Shown one piece after another: positions 8,986 to 16,316 of a stretch of DNA of 64,000 bases (positions are counted from its first letter, which is position 1; each line of letters opens with the position of its first letter). Source of the stretch: JANWVO01 sp037446555 (GTDB lineage: Bacteria > Acidobacteriota > Terriglobia > Bryobacterales > Bryobacteraceae). The DNA lies in the NCBI GenBank assembly GCA_037446555.1, contig JBBIIK010000005.1, positions 121,581 to 185,580 of the forward strand. The letters are read 5' to 3'. The notes below the pieces were generated by a model, which saw only the letters and a list, made by a program, of their open reading frames with translations, did not search any database and had not been told where the DNA came from. A program made the translations under genes and the position numbers.

Positions 8986-9836
8986 TCAGGTCTCATACCC
9001 GCGTTCGGCAGCGAACATCCATCCGCCGATCACGGTGGCCCGATGGAAGTGTCGGCGCAGCAGGTCCAGCATCTCTCCTTCCGCGTGAATCCAGGGGTGG
9101 TGAGGGTTTTGCGCGGCAAGCCGTTCCGCATCGGCGCGCGTTGGCGGAAAACCGGACGTTCCGATCACCAGCCCGTTGGTTCAAGGCGCGAAGCCATCCA
9201 CGCGACGTAGCGCTCGGAATCCTCACCTTGGAGATGCTCGATGGTCTCCATGGCTGTGATAACGTCGAAGCGCCGTCCAGCGAGGAAGCTTTCATCGAGG
9301 ACGTCGCCGGTGAGCCACTCGATGTTCTCTGCGGGCCACGTGCGGCGGGCGAAGTCCACAACGTGGGGATCCCGGTCAAAGGCGACCACGCGGGCGGCGA
9401 ACCGGGACAGCAGGAGGGCTCCCCACCGCAGGCCACAGCCCGTCTCCAGCACAAGACGCCCGCGGCAATGCAGCGCACCGGGAACGAGGCAGCGCGCCAG
9501 CATCATGCGGGAGTACCCGGACTCCAGAAACCGGGGCTCTGAGGGAAGCGCCCGTTCGCCATCGTCCAATAGTGCGGGATCCAGCTCTCGAGGGTCAAGA
9601 CGGAGCACCTGGCGGACCGCCTCAGAACATTCCTCTCCGGTGCGAAGATCTTCCGACAGGTTCAGAATGTCTTCGACCGAGCAGTCCCACACGGAGCGTG
9701 GCGTGAGCCGAGCGGGAACCGGCGGGCCGCCAGCAGCAGCGATTGCGTCGCCCATCCCGGAGCCATCAGGTCGGCCGGGCGGGCGGAAGAGCCCGAGGAA
9801 ACGCCTCCAAAGCGGCAGGTGCTGGCCGCTCCGCAT
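8986..9836 (-). pseudogene. Class I SAM-dependent methyltransferase, broken by a frameshift
   Basis: Two minus-strand frames join into one methyltransferase of about 283 residues. The first (9836 to 9165) has the SAM-binding motif LVLETGCGLRWGALL, the acidic end of strand 2 (VVAFDRDP) and ITAMETIEHL, then ends early at RLEPTGW. The next frame continues with the expected VIGTSGFPPTRADAERL and runs to a TGA at 8988-8986. The loss of one base near 9170-9178 explains the break: restoring it would give a LEPNGLVIGT-like strand, as in intact relatives. It is either a recent pseudogene or a sequencing error. It lies antisense between gcvH and gcvPA. The substrate is unknown. Confidence 0.78.
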
Positions 9837-9969
9837 ACAGGCTCATGTTAGCAGCGCGGCAGGATGCGAAGATCTTGCGGCGGGCACAGGCGTGCAGGCG
9901 TCCCCCTCTGTGGAGTGGTGGACGACACTTCTCGCTCCGATAGAATGGTGGATTCCGAGGTCCTGATCC

Positions 9970-11283
9970 TTGCGCTACTTACCGAACTCCGATGCCGACA
10001 GGCAGGCCATGCTCGCCGCCTGCGGCCTTGCTTCGCTGGAAGACCTGTACAGGCACGTTCCCGAAGACGCCCTGATCCGTGAGCCGCTGAAAATTCCGCC
10101 CGGAATGTCGGAATACGAAATCACGGCGTATTTCCGGGCCCAGGCAGAGAAAATGGCGCACGGATATGCGTCGTTTCTCGGAGCGGGCGTGTATGCGCAC
10201 TACCGTCCGGTCCTGTGCGACGTGCTCGCGCAGCGCGGCGAGTTCCTCACTTCATACACGCCTTACCAGGCCGAATATGCGCAAGGCACGCTGCAGGCGA
10301 TCTTCGAGTTCCAGACGATGATCTGCCAGCTCACCGGGATGGAGGTGGCCAACGCCTCGATGTACGACGGTTCCACGGCCGTCGCCGAGGCGGCGATGAT
10401 GGCCTCCAGGATCACGGGCAAGCCGCGCTTCCTCGTCCCTGCGAACCTGCACGCGGAATACCGGCAGGTGTTGGACACGGCGGCTCACAACGCGCGCATG
10501 CGGGTCTCCACGTTCCCTTATGACGCGGAAACCGGCCGGGCGGATCTCGCTGCAATGGAGCGGGCGCTCGATGACGATACGGCGTGCGTGATCCTGCAGT
10601 CGCCCAACTTCTTCGGCGTGGTGGAGGACATGCGGGCGGCAGCGGAGATTGCACACAGGCGCGGCGCCCTGCTGGTGGCGGCCTTCACCGAGGCCGTCTC
10701 CCTGGGGCTGCTCGAACCGCCGCGCGAGGCCGACATCGTGGCGGGCGAACTGCAATCGTTCGCCATCAGCCCGAGCTACGGCGGTCCATTCGCGGGCGTG
10801 ATCGCATCGAAGGAGAAATACATCCGGCAACTGCCCGGACGCCTGGCCGGAGAGACGAAGGACCAGGACGGCAACCGCGCCTTCTGCCTGACGCTTTCCA
10901 CGCGCGAGCAGCACATCCGGCGCGAGAAGGCGACGTCGAACATCTGCACGAACCAGGCGCTGGTAGCGCTGATGGCGACGGTCTTCCTCAGCGTCTACGG
11001 CAAGCAGGGCCTGCGGGAGCTGGCCGGGCAGAACCTGGCGAAGGCGCACTACCTGGCGCAAGGGCTCGATCTGAGATTTCGCGGTGCGTTTTTCAATGAA
11101 TTTGTCGTGAAACCCAGGCGCTTTTCCGTGGAAGATGCGCTGCAGACGCTGATCGGGAAGAAGATCCTGGGCGGCGTGGCGCTGAAGAGGTTTTACCCGG
11201 AGCTGGGCGATTGCCTGCTGGTGTGCGCCACGGAGATGAACCGGCGCGCGGACATGGACGCGCTGAAGGAGGTGCTGGCCTGA
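9970..11283 (+). CDS. gcvPA: Glycine dehydrogenase (decarboxylating) subunit 1
   Basis: A 437-residue half of the two-subunit P protein, which with subunit 2 decarboxylates glycine and loads the remaining aminomethyl group on H protein. Family marks include RGEFLTSYTPYQAEYAQGTLQ, NASMYDGSTAVAEAAMMA, and SPSYGGPFAGVIA. The start appears to be TTG at 9970, giving MRYLPNSDADRQ; no ATG fits the family N-terminus. A TAGAAT hexamer at 9941-9946 may be its own -10 element, which would make sense because the antisense pseudogene breaks the link with gcvTH. Its TGA overlaps the gcvPB ATG by one base (TGATG). Confidence 0.95.
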   Translation: MRYLPNSDADRQAMLAACGLASLEDLYRHVPEDALIREPLKIPPGMSEYEITAYFRAQAEKMAHGYASFLGAGVYAHYRPVLCDVLAQRGEFLTSYTPYQAEYAQGTLQAIFEFQTMICQLTGMEVANASMYDGSTAVAEAAMMASRITGKPRFLVPANLHAEYRQVLDTAAHNARMRVSTFPYDAETGRADLAAMERALDDDTACVILQSPNFFGVVEDMRAAAEIAHRRGALLVAAFTEAVSLGLLEPPREADIVAGELQSFAISPSYGGPFAGVIASKEKYIRQLPGRLAGETKDQDGNRAFCLTLSTREQHIRREKATSNICTNQALVALMATVFLSVYGKQGLRELAGQNLAKAHYLAQGLDLRFRGAFFNEFVVKPRRFSVEDALQTLIGKKILGGVALKRFYPELGDCLLVCATEMNRRADMDALKEVLA

Positions 11284-12776
11284 TGCCGAAGACGCTTGGG
11301 AAAGTGCGTCCGCATCCGACGCAAAACGAGCCGCTGCTGTTCGAGCTGTCGAGTCCCGGCAAGAAGGGCTATCAGCTTCCGCCGCTGGACGTTCCGCCCG
11401 TGGATGCGGCGGAGGCGCTCGGAGCGGCGAACGCGCGCAGCGAGATCGAGGATTTCCCCGAGGTGAGCGAGGTGGAGGTGCTGCGGCACTTCACGCGGCT
11501 CTCGACGTGGAACTACGCGATCGACGTCGGGATGTTTCCGCTCGGCTCCTGCACGATGAAGTACAACCCGCGGATTAATGAAGCCGTGGCGAGAACCGAG
11601 GCTCTGGCGTGGGCTCATCCCTATCAGCCGGAGGAGCTGAGCCAGGGGGCGATGGAGATCATCGCCACTCTGGAGCAGTACCTGGCCGAAATCTTCGGCA
11701 TGGCGGAGGTGACGCTGCAGCCCGCGGCGGGCGCGCACGGCGAGTACACGGGGATCATGCTGATCCGCGCGTATCTCACGGCGCAGGGCAACCCGCGCAA
11801 AGTGGTGCTGGTGCCGGATTCGGCGCACGGCACCAACCCGGCGACGGCGGTGATGGCGGGCTACGAGGTCAAGACGCTGGCTTCCAATGACCGCGGGATG
11901 ATGAACCCGGCGGCGGTGGCTGCCGCGGTGGATGAAGACGTGGCGGCGCTGATGGTCACGAACCCGAACACGGTAGGCGTGTTCGAGGAGCAGATCGAGG
12001 AGATCGCCGCGATCCTGCACGCGAAGGGCGCGCAGGTATACATGGACGGCGCGAACCTAAACGCGCTGGTGGGCGTCGCACGCCCCGGAGACTTCGGCGT
12101 CGACGTGCTGCACGCCAACCTGCACAAGACGTTTTCGACGCCGCACGGAGGCGGCGGACCGGGCGCCGGGGCAGTGGGCGTGAAGCCGCACCTCGCGCCG
12201 TTTCTGCCCGTGCCAAGGCTGAAGCGCGACGGCGGAATGTGGCGATGGGACTATGACCGCCCGCAATCCATCGGGCGCGTGCGGGCCTTCTACGGAAACT
12301 TCGGCGTAATGATCCGAGCACTGGCCTACATCCTGGCGCACGGCGGCGAGGGGCTGCGACGGGCGACGCTGGACGCGCTGCTCAATGCGAATTACGTGCG
12401 CGCGCGACTGGAGCAGCATTACCAGATCGCCTATCCGGCGCGATCGATGCACGAGTGCGTGTTCAGCGACGCCCGGCAAGAGAAGCACGGCGTGTGCACC
12501 GGCGACATCGCGAAGCGGCTGCTCGACTACGGCTTCCACCCCTACACGGTGAGCTTCCCGCTGATCGTGCACGGGGCGATGATGATCGAGCCCACCGAGA
12601 CGGAGCCGAAGGCGGAGCTCGACGCATTCTGTGACGCGCTGATCGCGATTGCGAAAGAGGTCGAGGAGAACCCCGATCTGGTGAAGACTGCCCCCCATTC
12701 GACGCGCGTGTCGCGCGTGGACGAAGTGACGGCCGCGCGCAAGCCGAAGGTGCGGTGGACACGTCAGGCTGGCTGA
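11283..12776 (+). CDS. gcvPB: Glycine dehydrogenase (decarboxylating) subunit 2
   Basis: A 497-residue PLP-binding half of the P protein. The PLP lysine is Lys282 in HANLHKTFSTPHGGGGPGAG, the diagnostic motif. Other marks are LGSCTMKYNPRINE and DSAHGTNPATA. The ATG at 11283 overlaps the gcvPA stop, so the two subunits are coupled as their complex requires. The stop TGA is immediately followed by the stop of the convergent toroid gene, with no room for a separate terminator. Confidence 0.96.
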   Translation: MPKTLGKVRPHPTQNEPLLFELSSPGKKGYQLPPLDVPPVDAAEALGAANARSEIEDFPEVSEVEVLRHFTRLSTWNYAIDVGMFPLGSCTMKYNPRINEAVARTEALAWAHPYQPEELSQGAMEIIATLEQYLAEIFGMAEVTLQPAAGAHGEYTGIMLIRAYLTAQGNPRKVVLVPDSAHGTNPATAVMAGYEVKTLASNDRGMMNPAAVAAAVDEDVAALMVTNPNTVGVFEEQIEEIAAILHAKGAQVYMDGANLNALVGVARPGDFGVDVLHANLHKTFSTPHGGGGPGAGAVGVKPHLAPFLPVPRLKRDGGMWRWDYDRPQSIGRVRAFYGNFGVMIRALAYILAHGGEGLRRATLDALLNANYVRARLEQHYQIAYPARSMHECVFSDARQEKHGVCTGDIAKRLLDYGFHPYTVSFPLIVHGAMMIEPTETEPKAELDAFCDALIAIAKEVEENPDLVKTAPHSTRVSRVDEVTAARKPKVRWTRQAG

Positions 12777-14549
12777 TCAGAGCCTGCCGGAAAGCCATTC
12801 GTCGATAGCGCGGTCGACGGGATCGACGCCGCGCAGGCCAAGCCGCTCGCGAATGCGGCGCCTCAACCACAGGTATACCGAGTTCGCCCCATAAAGCACG
12901 TTTCCGTGATGGGCGCCCGTGCGCGTGTGGATCGATTCGCTGAAGGCCGGGATCTCCTCCAGCTCCACGCGGATTCTTTCGACCAGCAGACGGTCGACCA
13001 CGCGCGGATCCATGCCGTGAGCCAGCCCGGCAAGCCAGGTGCCTGAGTCGCAGAAGAACCAGGAGCCGCCCTGCACGTACGCGCCGGCCTTTTCGGGCTC
13101 GAGTCCGTGCGGATTGCCGGGCCCGTATTGGTCTTTCTCGAGCAGGTCCCCGTTCGCCTTGCAAACCACGCGGAGCCCGAACCGCGAGCGGATCTTCATC
13201 GCGTGGCGGCAGTGGCGCAGCACGAGTTCGTCCGGCAGGCACTTCCGGCCGAACGCGGCGAAAGTGACCGCCGCGCCATAGAGAGCATCCCCGCCAAAAA
13301 CGTCCTGACGGCGCAGGCTGGTGGGGAAGTAGCCGCCGTGGTGGTTGAAAATCTCTGCGTAAGCACGGCAGGCGGCGCGGAGGCCCTCTTCGGAAGCAGC
13401 CAGTCCAAGCTCACGCGCAGCCAGATGAGCGCCGCATTGGAAGCCCTGATTCGAAGCGGGCACGTCGCCGTCTTCGTAATAGAAAAGATCCATGTAGGTG
13501 CGCCATCCCAGCCCCGCATTCGGCGCGTCGAGCCGCGGCGGCTGATACGCTCCGCGCTCTTCGTGGGCCTGCAGGAAATCCCATGCCCGGCGGCAGAGGG
13601 CAAGGTTCGGGCGGAGTCCCTCTCGCGCGGCCAATGCGCTCGCGATCAGGAACCACTGCGCGTTGTCCTCGTAGTTGAGGCGGTCGAAGAACAGCCCGCG
13701 CATCGCCTCCGCCAGCATCTCCGGATCGCCGAGCCCGAGCGCCGTCATGGCAGCGTCGGAGGCCCACTGCTTCCACCCGTAGGTGACGCCGCTGATGAAA
13801 ATGTAGCGGCTCTCGGGACGGAGCAGGTTGCGGCGCAAGTGCAGAAACGCTGTGCTGCGAAGGACCGCCTCCGGCAAGGATCCATTCCAACCATTGGCGC
13901 GCGCCAGCGCCCTGTGAGCTGCCATCTGGACGCCATAGAGCGTCCTTGCAGGCTCCGTGAATTCCACCACCCGGTAGCGCCGCGTCTCCCCACGCGCGAG
14001 ATGCTGCCAGCCGTCGACCTCACCCGAGTAGAAATCCGTGGGATCGCCCCAGATCTTGCGGATCACGCGACGCGGCGAACCGTCGCCGGTGCGGATCGAG
14101 AAAAAGCCCGCCGCGGGGTCGATGATCTGCTGCGAGCGGTTCTCCCAGAAAGCCGGGCAGTCACCGAGGGCGCCGTGGAGCGTGCCGCCGGTGAGCGCGG
14201 CAGCGAACGGGAATAGCTGCGCTGGGAGCTTGCGGCGATCGTCTTCGCCGTTGTCCTGTGTGAGCGCGACGCGCTGGGATTCCTGTCCTCGCCAGGAATA
14301 GAAGGCGGCGCCGGAGGGCGTTTCGTAGCGCCATTCGAGGTTGAACGTGGCAGGTGCGCGCACGTAAACATCCGCCACGGGGGCGTGGCGAAGATCGATG
14401 AAGAGCGGACCAGTGTCGTGGACTTCGCCGGCGCGCAGCTCGACGGAATCCCTGTCTGGCAGATCGAGGAGAATGCGGCGGCGCGGCGCAGCAGGCTGCG
14501 CCGCCGCGGCGGCGGAGGCGAGGAACTGGCGCCGGTTGAGAGCTGGCAC
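12777..14549 (-). CDS. Exported six-hairpin (alpha/alpha toroid) glycosidase-like protein
   Basis: A 590-residue protein beginning MPALNRRQFLASAAAAAQPA, a twin-arginine-type export signal. After a beta-rich region (about 25-210) come repeated helix pairs from about 220 to 560 that look like an (alpha/alpha)6 toroid of the six-hairpin glycosidase superfamily, with aromatic and acidic patches such as GVTYGWKQWASDAAM and WFFCDSGTWLAG. I cannot name a glycoside hydrolase family or identify catalytic acids with certainty. It follows an exported isomerase by 17 bases on the same strand, so the two probably act on the same sugar in the periplasm. Confidence 0.6.
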   Translation of the reverse strand: MPALNRRQFLASAAAAAQPAAPRRRILLDLPDRDSVELRAGEVHDTGPLFIDLRHAPVADVYVRAPATFNLEWRYETPSGAAFYSWRGQESQRVALTQDNGEDDRRKLPAQLFPFAAALTGGTLHGALGDCPAFWENRSQQIIDPAAGFFSIRTGDGSPRRVIRKIWGDPTDFYSGEVDGWQHLARGETRRYRVVEFTEPARTLYGVQMAAHRALARANGWNGSLPEAVLRSTAFLHLRRNLLRPESRYIFISGVTYGWKQWASDAAMTALGLGDPEMLAEAMRGLFFDRLNYEDNAQWFLIASALAAREGLRPNLALCRRAWDFLQAHEERGAYQPPRLDAPNAGLGWRTYMDLFYYEDGDVPASNQGFQCGAHLAARELGLAASEEGLRAACRAYAEIFNHHGGYFPTSLRRQDVFGGDALYGAAVTFAAFGRKCLPDELVLRHCRHAMKIRSRFGLRVVCKANGDLLEKDQYGPGNPHGLEPEKAGAYVQGGSWFFCDSGTWLAGLAHGMDPRVVDRLLVERIRVELEEIPAFSESIHTRTGAHHGNVLYGANSVYLWLRRRIRERLGLRGVDPVDRAIDEWLSGRL

Positions 14550-14566
14550 GGCGGAGACTCGTGGCG

Positions 14567-15412
14567 TCAGACGTCGCAGATGGCCATCATCTCGTCCAGC
14601 GTCTTCACCGGATCCGGCGTGGTGGGTGAATACTCGTGCGAAACAAAGCCCGTGTAGCCGGTGTCGACAATCGCCTGGGCAATCGCCTTGTAATTCAGCT
14701 CCTGGGTGTCGTCGAACTGGTGGCGCCCCGGGTTTCCGGCGGTGTGGATGTGGCCGATGTACTGGATGTTCGAGCGGATGGTGCGGATGATGTCGCCCTC
14801 CATGATCTGCATATGGTAGATGTCATACAGCAGTTTGAAGCGGGGCGAATTGACGCGCTTGCAGAGTTCGACACCCCAGGCCGTATGGTCGCACTGGTAG
14901 TCCTTGTGATCGACCTTGGAGTTGAGCAGCTCCATGACGATGGTGACTTCGTTGTCCTCGGCGATCTTGACGGCCTCTTTCAGCACGAGATAGCAGTTCT
15001 CGAGCCCCTCTTCGTCGCTCTTGCCGCGGCGGTTGCCGGAGAAGGTGATCACGTTGGGGACGCCTTCCTTGCGGGCGCGGGGGATGTTCTCGCGGAACTC
15101 GGCGAGGATCTTCTCGTGCAGGGCCTTGTCATTGCAGGCGTCAGTGAGACGGCCGCCGCCCGGCACGACGGTGGGAATGAGGCCGTACTTCTTGAGCACG
15201 GGCCAGTTTTGCGGCGCCTGAAGGTCGAAGCAGTGGGCGCCAAGCCGGGCGGCGTGACGGGCACGGTCCTCCAGCGGCATGCCGCGGCCGAAGACGCCGG
15301 GGCACACGCCCTGCTTGAGCCGGTTCTTGCGCTGCACCTTCGGCTCCGCCGGTTGGGCGGCAGCGACTATGGGCGCGGCGGCCGCCGAGAAGAGAAAGTC
15401 TTTTCTTGTCAT
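14567..15412 (-). CDS. Exported TIM-barrel sugar isomerase/epimerase (hydroxypyruvate isomerase-like)
   Basis: A 281-residue protein of the AP-endonuclease-2 / xylose-isomerase-like TIM-barrel superfamily. An N-terminal MTRKDFLFSAAAAPIVAAAQ segment looks like an export signal. Metal-site candidates include VIMELLNSKVDH, the DIYHMQIMEGD segment, HIHTAGNPGR and the Glu of FVSHEYSP, all close to the hydroxypyruvate isomerase pattern. The reaction is likely aldose/ketose isomerisation or epimerisation, substrate unknown. It is the upstream member of a two-gene unit with the toroid protein and is divergent from the acetyltransferase at 15445. Confidence 0.8.
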   Translation of the reverse strand: MTRKDFLFSAAAAPIVAAAQPAEPKVQRKNRLKQGVCPGVFGRGMPLEDRARHAARLGAHCFDLQAPQNWPVLKKYGLIPTVVPGGGRLTDACNDKALHEKILAEFRENIPRARKEGVPNVITFSGNRRGKSDEEGLENCYLVLKEAVKIAEDNEVTIVMELLNSKVDHKDYQCDHTAWGVELCKRVNSPRFKLLYDIYHMQIMEGDIIRTIRSNIQYIGHIHTAGNPGRHQFDDTQELNYKAIAQAIVDTGYTGFVSHEYSPTTPDPVKTLDEMMAICDV

Positions 15413-15444
15413 GAGAGGATCCCTGCAAGCTATCGTATAGCAAG

Positions 15445-15843
15445 ATGGAATACACGTTTGAGCGGCGCATCACGCCGGAGCAGTACATCGAGCTGCTGAA
15501 CTCGTCGGGGCTGGGCGAGAGGCGCCCCGTAGACGACCGTGCGGCGATTGCGGCGATGCTGGAACACGCGAACCTGCTGGCGACCGCCTGGGACGGCGAG
15601 GTGCTGGCGGGAGCGGCGAGGTGCTTCACTGACTTCGCCTATGTGACCTACTGCAGCGACCTGTGCGTTCGAGCATCACATCAACGACAGGAAATCGGAA
15701 AGGAGCTGCTGCGAACGGTGCTCCGGGCGGCGCCGTGCCGGATCGTGCTGCTGGCGGCGCCCAAGGCGGTGGGCTACTACCCGCGGATCGGGTTCGAACG
15801 GCATCCCTCGGCGTGGACGGTGCTGCCGGGAGGGCTGCGCTGA
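15445..15843 (+). CDS. GNAT-family N-acetyltransferase
   Basis: A 132-residue single-domain acetyltransferase. The acetyl-CoA-binding part is seen in SDLCVRASHQRQEIGKELL, where RQEIG stands for the usual Q/RxxGxG/A loop in a less canonical form, and in the C-terminal LLAAPKAVGYYPRIGFERH, the normal GNAT ending. The acceptor is unknown. TATCGT/TATAGC hexamers within 8-14 bases of the ATG and the lack of a ribosome site suggest a leaderless message. The next gene follows one base later. Confidence 0.85.
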   Translation: MEYTFERRITPEQYIELLNSSGLGERRPVDDRAAIAAMLEHANLLATAWDGEVLAGAARCFTDFAYVTYCSDLCVRASHQRQEIGKELLRTVLRAAPCRIVLLAAPKAVGYYPRIGFERHPSAWTVLPGGLR

Positions 15844-15844
15844 G

Positions 15845-16129
15845 ATGGGCTTTGCGGTCTGGACCGACGGAGGACTCGTGTGGGCGCAGGGCACCCACGA
15901 ATACCGGCCGATGGGCGCGGCGGTGATTCACTCGGGCGGCGTCTTCACGGCGCGCGACTTCCGGCAGGGCTTGCGCGCGCCGGGACGCCTGGATCCGCGG
16001 TTTGCCGGGTTTTTCGCCTCCCTCGGCGAAGTCAACGCCTGGCTGATCCGGTGCAGAAAAACGGGCGCGTCACAGCAGTTGCAGAAAAATAAGCGGCGGG
16101 TAAAAGTGCATTTGATCCCGCCATTTTAG
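15845..16129 (+). CDS. Small hypothetical protein, 94 residues
   Basis: The ATG follows the acetyltransferase stop after one base, in an arrangement typical of an operon. The protein is soluble, with a Gly/Phe-rich middle (FAGFFASLGEVNAWLI) and a basic tail (KNKRRVKVHLIPPF). No signal peptide, membrane helix or metal motif is present, and I recognise no family. The position and codon mix favour a real gene; function is unknown. Confidence 0.5.
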   Translation: MGFAVWTDGGLVWAQGTHEYRPMGAAVIHSGGVFTARDFRQGLRAPGRLDPRFAGFFASLGEVNAWLIRCRKTGASQQLQKNKRRVKVHLIPPF

Positions 16130-16200
16130 CCGGCTGTTCCCGGGCGCCAACCGCTCCCGTCGGGCCGGAATTTTGCTCGCCTAGTGTAAATTCAGAGAGG

Positions 16201-16303
16201 GCGGACCAACTGAACGGGAAGCAGGGCGCAGGGCCTCCGGCTCTGCAACCTGTCCCGGCATCTGTACCGCAAGGGTCCCGCAATGCGGGGCCCTTGCCTT
16301 TTT
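16201..16303 (+). promoter_or_regulatory. Structured leader with attenuator-like terminator
   Basis: Three nested helices can form: GCGG (16201-16204) with CCGC (16267-16270), CGGGA (16215-16219) with TCCCG (16253-16257), and GCAGGGC (16221-16227) with GCTCTGC (16240-16246). They are separated by internal loops (16205-16214 and 16258-16266) in a riboswitch-like arrangement. Directly after comes an 11-bp hairpin (16271-16281 with 16285-16295) and five T residues (16299-16303), then GGAGG and the ATG of the 817-residue gene. It matches no riboswitch class I know. The pairings are visible; regulation by a ligand is inference. Confidence 0.5.
16271..16303 (+). terminator. Intrinsic terminator in the leader of the 817-residue gene
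   Basis: AAGGGTCCCGC pairs with GCGGGGCCCTT with one G-T pair across a three-base loop, followed by GCC and TTTTT. Its placement only 13 bases ahead of an ATG suggests an attenuator rather than the end of the upstream operon, although it could also serve the latter. Confidence 0.6.
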
Positions 16304-16316
16304 CAGGAGGCATTCC

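Noticed and set aside
16258..16295. T-box leader before the 817-residue gene
   Set aside because: Only a GTACCGC fragment resembles the T-box sequence; the specifier stem and the rest of the T-box bulge are missing and the gene is not amino-acid related.
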